64,000 nt of DNA, taken from the NCBI RefSeq assembly GCF_021155775.2, contig NC_060238.1, positions 20,378,970 to 20,442,969 of the forward strand. The letters run 5' to 3'. Position numbers and translations under genes: made by a program. Positions within the stretch are counted from its first letter, which is position 1; each line of letters starts with the position of its first letter. The notes under the pieces were generated by a model. That model had not been told where the DNA came from. It worked only from the letters and a program-made list of their open reading frames with translations, and made no database searches. Source of the DNA: Neodiprion pinetum. Taxonomy: Eukaryota > Arthropoda > Insecta > Hymenoptera > Diprionidae. This document shows, in pieces, positions 36,281 to 47,895 of this stretch.

Positions 36281-38130
36281 AAGGTTTATTATCCATGAAA
36301 CAAGTTTGCTCGCGTGCAGCTCATTAAGTTCAAAAGACAAATTATTGGAGACGATATTTTTTTGTCAAAAAAAAACAATTCAATTATAATCGGCTGGTGG
36401 AAATAAATAAAAAAAAAAAAGCAAAAAGAAAAATGAATTATTTATTAAAACATTGCGATTAAAATTTGAGAACAATTTTCGCGACAATTTTCAAAATTCA
36501 AAAACTTGTATTCATCCGATAAATGGATCAATCAACGACAAATTGACCGACCTTATCGATATTTTGGTGAATTGAAAATTGGAGTGCTTCTGGCGATATT
36601 AATCAAACGACTTGAGACAGTCTAGCGATTACGTAAGTTCGGAATTCTATGACCGTCGAAGTGATTTTGTGACACGCGAAGTGGCGATTAGACGGCGAGA
36701 AAAAAAAGTAAATAAATAAAAATAAAATAAAACAAAAAACAAAAGGAGACGAAGAATTTGAAAAGGGGAATAAAAGAAGGCTGGGGGAGAAAAAAAACGC
36801 ACAAAAGTCACGATTCGATCATTCACGCTGATTACATTGTACGTAATACATTGTTTCTCATTTCTCGCACGTCTTACGATATTTCCCGTGTAGTAGGTAA
36901 TTATAAATTAACTGTTTGGTTTTAAACACTCTGCGAGATTGGTGAAATAATTAAACATCTCATTTTTACAACAAGACATTGTCGTTTAATAATGATAGGC
37001 GTTATACTCGCGGTGTTGGTCGTATTGGATACAATAATAGTAATAATAATAATAATAATAATTCAGCATCATCTCAGGGATACGTAAAGTTTCATTTGTA
37101 GAATTTTAATGGATTTCTCGCAAAATATTTAAAAAGATTTTTGTCATTCTTTCCAGGATAAAAATTATCGAATTTATCGAGTATAGAAAAATACGGAACA
37201 CAAATGTACTAAAATTAATTAGATTGTGGTTAAAACGAAAAATAAAAAATAACCAATTACTCTGAAGTCATTGATAATTTGGCTGTTTTTGGTATAAAAA
37301 CTTTGCTTCCGTACGTTGACAAATTTTAGATCCTTTTTTTCGATCTTTATACTTCGTTAAAATCCGTTTTTAAATTTTTTCACCAAAAGAATTCCGAGGC
37401 AAATTTGCAGAGTTGAATAAAATTTCCGGATTATTTGCACTGCAATTAAATTTGCAGCCCGGCTTGCTCGAATCGTTGCGCAGGGAATGTTTTTTGCTCG
37501 AAAGTATTCAGGGAAATGTCTGATACGCGAATTAACATTTAACACATCATATTTGTATGAGGAAAATACCTGCTGACCTTAGAAAAAATGAATTTTACTC
37601 CGTTTAGGGTGGAGACCTTCTTCATTTTCTTGGCACGTTCGCCGTTAAAGCTTCCGGCGTTATACATTAAGAGGCAGGTACGTAAATTATTTTCCCCTCG
37701 AGTCGTTTCCGGTTTCCACCTACCCGTGCATCCCCTTGATTTATATCTTCCCTCGCCTCGAGGGATTTCTTTTTCATCGTCACGTTTTTTTCCTTCGTTC
37801 GTTGTTCCTTTTCATCTAATGCTTTTTGCCATTTTTTTTCCCCTTCTTTTCTCTCTGTGTATTTTTTGTTTTTTTTTTTTGCCCGGAGCATAATATCACA
37901 CTCGAAAATATTAGCGGCTTCGCCGTCTGTCGGCCGGTTTATCACACATTAACAGATTTACCGTATAAGATTATCGTTATTTCAACACGCGTGAAACTCT
38001 GCAAATTTTGCTGGGTTTCGCTTTTCCAATGGTTTTTTTTTTTCCCCTCGTGACAAATGCTAGCATTTTTCTAAATACGCACGTATTGAAGAGGGTCAAA
38101 AATGCAAAAAAGTCAAAGAGCTATTTTCGA
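36281..38130. other. AT-rich spacer, no gene identified
   Basis: Contains an AAT run (37,032-37,062) and several homopolymers. The region about 37,580-37,830 is somewhat GC- and pyrimidine-rich on the plus strand, giving a 101-codon Phe/Ser/Pro-rich frame (37,588-37,893) that is probably compositional. Confidence 0.5.
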
Positions 38131-38145
38131 ACATCGTTTCAAACT

Positions 38146-38707
38146 CAGGGGTTAATCACTCCTGAAATCTGGTGTACGTCTTTCCGTGAATCTTGTGAAG
38201 TCTTTTCCAATCTTTGAAATCTTCTGAAATACTTTGTAGTCTGTGAAATGACTCTTAAAATCTTCTGAAATTTGCCGGAATCTGTTGAATTCCACTGAAA
38301 TCCTTTAAAATCATTTGGAATTTTTTGAAATCATTGATATTTTTTGTAATCCTTGAAATCTCTTGAAATCATTTGTAATCTTTTGAAATTTTTAGAAATC
38401 TTTCGTAGCCTCTTGAAATCTTATGAAATTCTTTGAAATCCTCGAAATCTTTTCTGAATTTTTGAAAACTTTCTGAAATCATTAGAAATCTTTTGAAATC
38501 ATTTGCAGTCTTTCGAGATGCTTAGAAATCCCCTGAAATCGTCTGAAAGCATTTGTAATCTCTTAAAATCTTATGGAATCTTCAGTAATCCCTTGAAATC
38601 TTATGAAATCTTTTGTAATCCCTGAAATTTCTGAAATCTCTGTAGTCTTTTGAAATCTTTGAAATCTTAAAATCAGGTGTACATTAAATCCATGAGTGAT
38701 TAAACTC
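38146..38707 (+). mobile_element. Decamer element, copy B (562 bp, best preserved)
   Basis: The element is bounded exactly by a perfect 12-bp direct repeat TCGTTTCAAACT (38,134-38,145 and 38,708-38,719), as a target duplication would be. The left end CAGGGGTTAATCACTC and the right end on the minus strand, GAGTTTAATCACTC, form short inverted termini. AAATCTGGTGTACGT near the left and AAATCAGGTGTACAT near the right (in opposite phase to the termini) repeat directly. Between them about 450 bp repeat GAAATC every 9-11 bp. No coding capacity. The CAGGG start is hAT-like, but the duplication length is not typical of hAT (8 bp). Confidence 0.8.
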
Positions 38708-39367
38708 TCGTTTCAAACTATTTAATTGTTGACATATCGATGAATTTCCCAAAAAACATTCATCAAATATACTTCAGATTAATTTTTTCAAAAGTTATAA
38801 ATAGTGTCAACATTGATTTATACATTTCTTTCATTAAATTGGTAATTTCGAAAACAACGTTTTGACGTATTGGTATTATTGGAAATAATTGTGGTAAAAA
38901 CAGCGAATGAAAATTACTTTCATTCGATTCAAAATTAAATTTTTTTCATAAAAAAAACATGCATCTTCCATTATCTCTGGTATATTCGTCAAAGACTTAT
39001 AAAATTTCGAAATGCAGAAAAGTTTTCCCCATGTTATTTTCATAAGATATTTCGATCATAGAGCGGACTATCTTAGAGTTGATATAGAGAGCTAAATTTT
39101 TCTGGGGAATTATTTTCTTTTTCATCATTTTGAAAGCGTTCAAGCCCCTGTGAGCATGCAAATTCAAAAACAACCATATTAAGGACGGCTCTGACGTATT
39201 ATATGTATACTGCCTGCAACTTGATGTGCGAATTTCAAATAGAAATAATAGAAATTTCAAATAGACTTTCGTTTACTCGAGAACTCTTCTTCGTTTTCGC
39301 TGTTATATATTGGTGGATGAAATTTTTCCTGTCGCGTTGACGGAAGGAAAATCGTCCAGGCAATAAG

Positions 39368-39370
<3 letters not shown>

Positions 39371-39416
<46 letters not shown>
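39371..39416. repeat. (CT)n microsatellite, 46 bp
   Basis: An uninterrupted CT run seen directly, one of the longest pure dinucleotide arrays in the window. Confidence 0.97.
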
Positions 39417-39418
<2 letters not shown>

Positions 39419-40342
39419 CCTTTTCTCTTTTTCTCACTCTCTTTCCGACGGCTTCAGGTACTTCGCTCTGTCTTATCTATACCGCACGTGTTCAGAATGA
39501 AAGAACGCTCGGGAAATTGCTAGGGAAACGATTAGATACGCTCCGTTTTAACCACCGACAGGAAAAAGGGTTAAAAGGAAGTTGCAAAATAAACCTTGGG
39601 AAATCATTTGGGCATTTTCTTTGTCGAGAAAAGTTACAAGATTGGAGGAACAAAAAAAAAAAAAAAAGAAATACATCAATATAGATAACGTTTATCAATT
39701 ATTGCGAGTAATTAGTTTAATTTATAATTACATAGTTTTCTAGAAAATTGTGGTATAATGTGTATCTTTAATGTTAATTACGATTACGTTTTCCGAATTA
39801 CAAGAAAAATCGTTACAAATAACTGTTTAGTGTGATTATAGTTGGCAATAATTAAATATTATCGTTCATCGTAACGTTAAAATATTTCTGTTTAGTTTAC
39901 TATATTTTTATCAATTGAATTAGGCATTTTAACATCAGCTTATTCTTGCACTAATAACGAATAATCGCAGTAGAAACGAAAATAGATAAAAAAAAAAAAA
40001 TATGAAAAGAAAAATTGCAACGACCAGAAGCGGAAACAAATAACAACAGTTATTGTAGATTTTCTGGTTACAGCTAAGAAAATTCATTGCCATTTATATC
40101 AGGGTGAAAAATAATGGAGACTAGGCGCATGATCAAAGTAGTATAATAATTGAGCAGAACGATAGCGAAAATAATAATGACAGTGATGACAATAATAGCG
40201 CTGACAATCGGAATTAATAACAAAATTAAACAACACGTCACGAGAGAAGATGAAGCGGGTTTGTATCGCGCTTTGTGCAATCAGGCGGCAGATTAAATTC
40301 TTGTCACCAACTCTCTCTTTCTCTCTCTCTCTCACTTTCTTC

Positions 40343-40504
40343 AACCTAACCTAACCTAACCTAATTTCTCTCTCGAATCTAGCCTAACCTAACCTGACCT
40401 AGCGTAACCTAATTTCTCCATCTCACCCTCTTTCTCTCTCTAACCTAACCTCACCTCATTCTCTTGAACCTAACCAAACCTAACCTAACCTAACCTAACC
40501 TAAT
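40343..40504. repeat. Interstitial CCTAA (TTAGG) telomere-type tract mixed with CT-rich sequence
   Basis: Blocks of CCTAA, the complement of the insect telomere unit TTAGG, occur at 40,343-40,365, about 40,382-40,412, 40,441-40,450 and 40,467-40,504. CT-rich pieces and single-base variants (CCTGA, CCTCA, CCAAA) lie between them. A CT-rich run (about 40,310-40,338) sits immediately left. A small TTAGG-strand block lies at 53,943-53,962. Interstitial tracts can arise by break repair, by old fusions or by simple expansion. Confidence 0.85.
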
Positions 40505-42780
40505 CGTAGAATTGTGTGGTTGGAAAAATTTGCAATAATTTTTTTCAAAAAGTTCGGAATCATTGATACTTTTCAGGCCCACGTCATTTTTCGGAGAGAA
40601 TCAAAGAACTTGAAGTTGGAGCCAGTTGAAAAAAGTCTGTTTTCGAAAAAGTTGAAAAATCGACAAATGGATAAAATCAATACAGGTGGTTTAATCGAAA
40701 ATTTAATTTTTTTTCTGTGGCCGTTTGAAATTTCCCACTTAAATAAGACGCGAGAAAAATTTTTATCATCAAACCTGGTATAACTTTTGACCGGTTTGAG
40801 ATGAAAAAAAATTTTCAGGCATATTCTTGTAGAGCATTAAATTCTCTGAAAAAAAACCTTGGAGTCGATTTTTTGTACGCAAAAATTCGTATACTTACGG
40901 GCCGTGAAAGTCGAAGAAAAGCAGAAATGTGCGGTTTTAGGGCTGTACGATTGAAAATATTCGTACTAAAACAAAAAAAATTTGAACCAAAATGAAACAA
41001 GGTGTGTGAAAGATGTCGTTTATGAACCAGATTCGTCAAAGGAGTAGAGTTTTAACTCATTTATTAATTTTTTATTACATTTCGAAAAATTAATATTCTG
41101 TTTAGTCGTGTTGATAAAACTTAGTTTGTTGCAATCAGGATATTGCCGAGGATGTAATTCCACTGCTTGCAAAATAAATTGTTTTCGTTCTTAATTTTTC
41201 GTTAAAGTTCGATTATAATTTTGTATCAACGCCATACTGCGTATTTCCGCTTTTCTTAGACCATCACGGCGGCCGTAAGTGTACGAATTTTTGAGTCTAA
41301 AAAATCAAATCCATATAAAAGGGTAAGTTTTCTATGTGTGTGTGTGTAAGAACTATCATCGCCATTCTCGTTGTTGTCGGTAGCCTAGATTTCAGAGAGG
41401 TGTTTTTTTTTTTTTTTGTTTCCTTTTCCTCTCCTCTTTCTTCGTTTCATTCTTCTTCTCCCTTTTCCGTGTAACACGCACACCAAAAACCCTCACCTTT
41501 TCGCGATACAACCCTTGTAATGTTGGCAACGCGAAATCACCGTCTCGACTTAATGGTCATCCAACCATTTGATACAAATCGGTGCCTTTTTCAGGTGCGC
41601 TGATTTCCCATAGACTTGGTTTCTCGAATTTATCAAATATACGGCAGCGATCAGATAAATTGGCGATGAAAATGTTTTCGATCGATTGAAATCAGTGCAG
41701 CTTCACACGATAACTCGAATTATTGCAATTGTTGATCGTGTTTACGTTTAATTGAGCTACTTTTATTATTATTTTTTTTTTTTTTTTTTACCTATATCGG
41801 AAAAATTTTACTCTTACCGTAATTGGCAAATTTAATAAATCGTTTCTTTGCGCGTGATTTGTCTCGAAGAAGAACAGCTTTTTAATCGACTCGATGATAT
41901 GACTTCTTCTTTTATAATTTTACAAAATATATATATATATATATATATTGTTAGTAAATAATTTTATCAATTTTCAAATTCTATAAGATTATTTCACACA
42001 ATGGTGACGATAATTATAACTGAACTTCTCAAGCAATATTGTGTTAATGAAATAATGTAATGAATAACGGGATCTTATGAATAATATAGACAAATTCACT
42101 CAAAAATATTTTGTTACATCTTATCGTTGGAAATTAATTTTTTTTTTTCAAATTCCTATATCTTATCTTCAACGCATCCGATTTTCTTCCCCGCAATTTT
42201 TCCTTGTTTCTCGGCGTATCTTCGACCAAAAAAACCCAAAAAAAAAAACCCAAGGAAAGGGAATATAAATCTGAAATAAATTATTCTCCTTTATTTTAAA
42301 AGTGATATAACAGGCAGAGTAAATCAAGGATGTGATCAATTTATCACACAAAGAAAAAAAAAAAAAAGGAAGAAGAAGAAGAAGAAAAAGAAAAAGAAGA
42401 AAAATCATCCGACGTTGGGAAATATTATTTTCACAGAATTGCGATCAAACGAAATTCTTTTAACATGTGGTGTAATCGGGCAATGATTTAAAAAAAGAAA
42501 AAGAAAAACACGCCTTGGGCGAGTATCGGGAAATGTTTTAAAACTTTTTTTTCCTGTATATTACTATTGTTATTGTTATCGTCTTAACCTTATCGTTATT
42601 GTTCTTTGTAGTTCTTTGTTGTTCTTTTATCGAAGTTTACCCCTCAGCTATTATTCGGTATATTTTTTTTTTTTTTTTACTCTTCGTATTTCATACTTCG
42701 CGTTGATTCGCTCTCATCGTTTCAACCTTAATATACATTCCAACGGCAGCTGTGTAATAGATATAGGTTTAATACGAGTA
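40505..42780. other. AT-rich spacer, no gene identified
   Basis: Several 60-90 codon frames on both strands, none with a recognisable motif. A GC-raised, homopolymer-poor stretch at about 41,455-41,610 and a TA run (41,928-41,949) are the only distinct items. Confidence 0.55.
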
Positions 42781-42802
42781 AAAACTTGTATTACTTACTT
42801 TA

Positions 42803-42836
42803 CTCTTCTTCTTCTTCTTCTTCTTCTTCTTCTTCT
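42803..42836. repeat. (CTT)n microsatellite
   Basis: About eleven CTT units seen directly, followed by poly-T (42,844-42,862) and a TA run (about 42,920-42,936). Confidence 0.95.
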
Positions 42837-42936
42837 ACTACTTCTTTTTTTTTTTTTTTTTTATCGGTATATATTTTAAGCACGCATGGGCGATTATATC
42901 GAGGGAAGTTCGTTGTACATACATATATATATATAT

Positions 42937-42990
42937 GTAATATACGGGGCTCTTTACGCCAACTCAGTCAACCGTGACATTTTTTTAACA
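42937..42990. repeat. Possible solo end of family F1
   Basis: TATACGGGGCTCTTTACGCC, then AACTCAGTCAACCGTGAC, resembles the F1 end ATATGGGGCATTCCATGTCA then ACTCGACCA. No matching inverted end was found in the next 1.5 kb, so this is a broken copy or a coincidence. Confidence 0.35.
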
Positions 42991-43394
42991 CATCAATGAT
43001 TTTTCCCATGTTATTACGACCTCTGAAAACGTTGCAAAGAAATTGCATTTTTCTTTTGATCACTCGTATTTACCCTATGAATTTTTAAATCCATCTGAAA
43101 AACACGCTGAGAATAATTTCATTTGTTATGGTAATTCGAAAAATCCGGTAAAACAGGTATCGTTAAAAAAAACTGTTTGAATATTGCTGGAACTACTATG
43201 ATCCAAGATTTTCGGCTTGGTGAAATTTTACCACTTCGATCTTTCTTTGTTTTGGACTTTCGATATTTTTAGGCTCAAGATTCTGGTCATTCTGATTTTC
43301 GGTTTATCTCATTTTTGACACCAATTCGTCGAGTAAACTACGCTGTGCGAGTATATTTTAACTTTCGGAATTTTACCATATCGAAACGTTTACT

Positions 43395-43575
43395 TTTCCT
43401 AATTTTCCTCAATCGTAACTTGAATTTTCGAAACTTTGAGCCCGTCGGGTTTCCGACCATTCGAAACTTTGTTGTTTGTTCAAAGTTTGATTCCCTTACT
43501 TCAAGTCTCGTCACCGCACAATCCCGGAATTAGGTGTTTTCGCAATTTTTCAAATTCGGAACTTCAATACCGCCC
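43395..43575 (+). repeat. Dispersed repeat family X, copy 2
   Basis: Matches 2,085-2,290 in the same orientation and 7,530-7,720 in inverse. Key shared blocks are GGGTTTCCGACCATTCGAAA, a CTTTGTTGTTTGTTCAAAG block, a TGATTCCCTTACTTCAAGTC block and a GGAACTTCAATACC-type end. The related sequence may begin further left (about 43,240). Confidence 0.7.
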
Positions 43576-43914
43576 CGGGTGAACACAGTGACGTGGTTGA
43601 AGGGAGTACGACGAAAGAGAGAAGAGGAGGAGAGGAAAAGAATATTTAACAACCAACCGCAACCACACAAACATCAGAGACACAGATGCGGACGGACAGA
43701 GCAAGGAACGTAAAGATGCGGTGTGCAAAGGTAACACGCCCCCAATTGCTGCCAATGAATAATTCAAGGGCCCGAAGCTAACGCGAGGATCGTCAAAGTA
43801 AGTGGAAGACGTCCGTATCTAGTCAGGCAACAGATGGAGACGCCCACGAATCGATACGTCGTCCTGGAATAAAGGGAAAAAAGAGACGTGTACGAATTAC
43901 ACGCCGGTATTTAA

Positions 43915-44648
43915 GGGGGTATTCTAGTGTAGAAATTTGAAAAAATCGATTTTTTTTTTAAATATTTTCAAAGCTTAACCTTTCAAGAATGTGTCCTTAA
44001 AAGGACAAGTCAAAATTTCAATTATTTTCAGATATATAGCTATTTTAGTGACACGTCTTCAATACTGGCTCGGCTGGAACGAATTTTACTCGAAACTTTA
44101 AACGCGTTTTTCTCAAAACTACATTTTTCAAAACGGTTGACATGATTTCTAAAGTTCTATTGAACCGATTTACTTGAAATTTGGTGAGAATCTTCTCAAT
44201 ACATGTCTCTATCGCACGAACTATTATTATAACGAAATAATAATTTTTACTATTTTTAAAAAATTCAGAAACGTCCAAAAAAGTCAAAAAAAACGTATTA
44301 TTTTTTCGGACAGCCGTAATTTGGCAAAAAAATATTTTTTTTCGACTTTTTTTTAGTTAGTACGATAGCTGCATTTATGTAGATTAATAATCTTTTTTTT
44401 TTTTTTTCTGATTTTGAAAATGCTTGCAATCGTGACAACATTGGCGCGCCATTTTTTTTGTACCCCCCACTTCAACAACTCATAGCACTTTCAATTTTGT
44501 ATTTTTTGACTTGTTTTTTTTTTTTTTGTAATCGTGAAATAATAATAAACGCCTGATAAAAAAATGGATGGTAAAAATATTTTTTGTTTTTTGTTTATAG
44601 CACTTCAAAAAACACCTCAAATTCATGCCTCTACACTAGAATACCCCC
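43915..44648. mobile_element. TTAA-flanked piggyBac-type MITE (734 bp), perfect 19-bp TIRs
   Basis: GGGGGTATTCTAGTGTAGA at the left end is matched without mismatch by its inverse at the right, and TTAA sits directly outside both ends (43,911-43,914 and 44,649-44,652). The perfect ends suggest recent mobility or recent origin compared with other elements here. The interior is AT-rich, with frames of at most 80 codons and no transposase domain, so it would need a transposase supplied elsewhere. Confidence 0.92.
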
Positions 44649-44704
44649 TTAATGCGATGAATCGAAACATTCGTGCCGCAGAGTTCAGATTTTTACATTT
44701 ATTG

Positions 44705-45217
44705 GAGTAGAATCGATTCTACGGGAAATATTTTATTCGCGGTATATATTCTACAGATATAATTTTTCTACGGAATATTGTCATGCGGCAAGGAATTCGT
44801 GATTCGCAACAGAAATTAATCCTGCATGATTTATTATGCGGGAAAATTGTTCTACAGAATAGTTTTCTAGTTTCACGTATTCGGAAAAATAACCGTTCGA
44901 CAAAATGGACATTTTACACACACATAAATTCAACACAAATAGTTTCGATAAAATTGGATTAAATTAAATTCAATTTTACTAAAAATGTGTGAAATTGGTA
45001 ATTAAACGTATGATTTTAACGTCTCGATGTTTGTTTCGTCGAATGAAATGTATGGAAAAATTTATGCTGAAAATATTCTGTAGAACAATTCTCCTCTGCG
45101 ATAATTCACGCAAGATTATTTTTGACGTAGATTTTGAATTTCTGTCTGTAGAAAAATATTTCCATAGAAACGAGTCTGTAGAACATATTCTTTAGAATAT
45201 TTACTCTGTAGAACCGC
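44705..45217. repeat. Foldback repeat built on TTCTACAGAATA motifs
   Basis: The left half (about 44,705-44,880) and right half (about 45,045-45,217) are inverted copies. For example, GAAAATTGTTCTACAGAATA (44,852-44,871) mirrors the AATATTCTGTAGAACAATTC near 45,071-45,090. The TTCTACAGA core or a close variant occurs about seven times. It lies some 55 bp right of the piggyBac-type MITE. Class unknown; the exact ends and any target duplication are not resolved. Confidence 0.6.
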
Positions 45218-45229
45218 TTCAACTTATGA

Positions 45230-46680
45230 TATCATTTGAGGATTGGATGATTGTGTATTTATCAAATTATTATGAATAAGTAAATTAAAAAAAAAAAAAA
45301 AAAATTAATAAGCAATCACAGAAATAAACTTTACAAGGTTCGTTTCTCAAAATATAATCGCATCGTCAAAAATCCTTGCACGTCGGGCGATTCGTGTATT
45401 GTAGAATTAATTTACGAACAATCGATTGAACTGTTATTCGTTGAAGTTAGAGAAACTATACGAATTTGGTAATAAGAAAATGGCGCTCGACAAAGGTTCT
45501 GAAATTTTTTTCACACCCAAGGGATTGTTCTTTAAACTGAAGAAACTTGTCTCGACTCAATTTAGTTTTCAATTTTTAACCACTGTCTCTCGATTTTTCC
45601 GTTTCGAAACTTTTTTAACCGAGCTGTGGACCTGATACGTCTTCAACAGGGATTTTGGTCATTCTTTGAATACTTTTATACGCTTTCGAATGATAATATC
45701 TTACATATTTCGTTTATTAGAATTCGCTGACTTGCGTACGGGGATTTTCTTTCAGTTATTAAATTTTTAGCTAGAATTTTTCAAATTAAATAGAGATCAA
45801 TATTCATTTGAAGATAAGAATACTTATATTGCAAAGAACAAAAACTCCCTGAGCGTTCATTTTTTCATCGTGAAATTCGTTCCGACTGTTCGGAATATGT
45901 CTTATAACAAATTGGTCCATCTCTTCTTTTCGCGAGAGAAAAGGATAAGTATTAACTAAATCATGAAACTGTAAATCAGCAGTTTTACTATGACTTTTCT
46001 TTTACAATTAGTAAGTGTGATTATTCAACAAACTCTTATAAACTAACGATTTTATATTCAAACGGTTCATTCAAAGTTTCAAGTATAAGGTAAGGTCGAA
46101 AAGAATATTTATAGGACTATTCAGATTAGTGTTTAATTGTTTTTTTTTCTTTTTTTTTGTTGTTTAGAGTAAATAAGTGATTCAATTTATCGTTAAAAAA
46201 AAAAAAAAAAAAAAAAATGAATGCCTCAACACCGTATTATAAATATGGGAATAGAAACGAAGATGAAAAGTTATGTTACCATTTTAAAAACAAGGATAAG
46301 AAGAAAGGACAACGATCTAAATCCCAAAATCGTCAAAGTGCCATTACGTACGACAGGGACCGAAAGGATTTTCACACAATCCATACAACGGTTAGCCTCA
46401 AACCCAACGCATCGATTTCTCTCCCATAACACGTACCATTCAATGCTTGGAAACATTTTCCAAGCGTGCGTCGTTCGATTTTCTATGATTTTTTACGTAT
46501 CTAAAAAAAATTACCGCATCGAAAATAGACAAGTAAAAAAGCAAAATTTCTCGACGACGCTGAATTTGTTTTGCAATACGGAGTTTTTAAATTGAAAGGA
46601 GAAGAAACCCGTATTTTTGCGAAAAAAAAAAAACCAGTTTCTATTGGGAATAATTATTGACTTTCTCTGTTTCTCAATTC
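45230..46680. other. AT-rich spacer, no gene identified
   Basis: Contains a 23-base A run ending at 46,217. After it the 124-codon plus-strand frame 46,221-46,595 is free of simple repeats, but another plus frame and a minus frame overlap it and no domain is recognised. Function unknown, probably chance. Confidence 0.5.
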
Positions 46681-46689
46681 CACGTTGAA

Positions 46690-47179
46690 GATGTTAAAAT
46701 GTTACATATACTTTCTATTTAATGTAGACCTGATTTCAAGATTACAAAAGTTTTGAAAGATTTCAGAGGATTTTAAAAGGTTACACAGACTTCAGGGATT
46801 TCATTGGATTTTGAAAGATTATGAAAAAAGGTCAGAAGTTTTGAAAACAGTTCGGAAGGTTTCATATATTTCGAAGATTTCAAGAATTGCAAACGATTTC
46901 AAAGGATTGTAAAAGATTTCAGTGGATTTTAAGAGATTTTGATTGTTTTCAAAGATTTCAAGAGATTACAAGTGATTTCAGACGATTTCAGGAGATTTCT
47001 AATCAATTTCAGGAGACTTGATAAGATCTTACTAATTGCAAAGGATTTCATATGATTTTAAGAAACTCCAGAAGATTTTTGAGGATTTCAGGAGATTTCA
47101 ATGATTACAAAAGATTTCAAGAGACTTTACAAGATTCACGGAAAGTTGTACACCATATTTCAGAAATGATTAACCTCTC
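46690..47179 (-). mobile_element. Decamer element, copy C (inverted, one end decayed)
   Basis: Read on the minus strand, the start (47,179 downward) matches copy B's left end almost base for base over about 55 bp, including GGTTAATCA, TGGTGTAC and CTTTCCGTGAATCTTGT. The body repeats GATTTCA about every 10 bp. The other end keeps TTTAATGTAGACCTGATTTC (about 46,718-46,737) but has lost a clear TTAATCAC terminus. Confidence 0.75.
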
Positions 47180-47429
47180 GGTAAACACATTGATACATAA
47201 TTATTAGCGCGCGATAAATTTGTTGACAAAAAGTAAAAATAATTGTAAATTCCTGATAGATTATACGCGGACGATATAAATTTGGAGAAGAATTGATATG
47301 AAAAAGGGTGGAAAATTATTTCATTAATTTCGTTCAACGTCCGTTTCGTTCAATAATCCGTTTTTCGAATTCGGTCCCACACGGTTTGCCCTAAATAGAA
47401 TTAACACGCTAGTTAGATTGTACCGATGA

Positions 47430-47830
47430 TCTGAAAAGTTTGAATTTACGGGCGTGCGGATTGTGTTGAAGGTTAAATGTTTTCGCCACGTGCGGTTTCG
47501 GTTTATCGCTGCTGCGAAGTAACAGGCGTGGGTTAAACCGCCTTCGCTTGGAATTGTAATTATCGTCGAGGGTGTACATAGCGTATAATAACTCAAGGAA
47601 GATAATTATTGCCGTAGCTGCAGCTATATAACAGAGCCGAGCCGAGCCGAGCGTAATCAAGCCAAATTACAAAGTAAAGTATATCGCCGGCTCAACCGCG
47701 CGCATTACTCACTCTGCTCCCTGCCGCTAACTAAGTAACCCCTGATATAGTTGACGAAAGGGCCGGCAGCTGGGCTCGTCGTCGGCCAACTAATTGCAAG
47801 CGGTCGAATAAACTAGGTGTCGATTTTTCG
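47430..47830. other. GC-raised island, possible regulatory DNA
   Basis: Raised GC with few homopolymers, a short GAGCC tandem (47,634-47,653), an AGCTGCAGCT palindrome (47,616-47,625) followed by CTATATAA (a TATA-like string, about 47,624-47,631), and GCCGGC-containing segments. The minus-strand frames of 83 and 90 codons have no motif. A promoter is possible but unproven. Confidence 0.3.
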
Positions 47831-47895
47831 AAACGCGAATAATCGAGTTTCGTTGTTTGGAAATTTACGATGAGAGTATGGAAAAATCTGCTTAA

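Noticed and set aside
46221..46595. 124-codon plus frame with ordinary composition.
   Set aside because: It overlaps another plus frame and a minus frame, follows directly on a poly-A run, and shows no motif or splice context.
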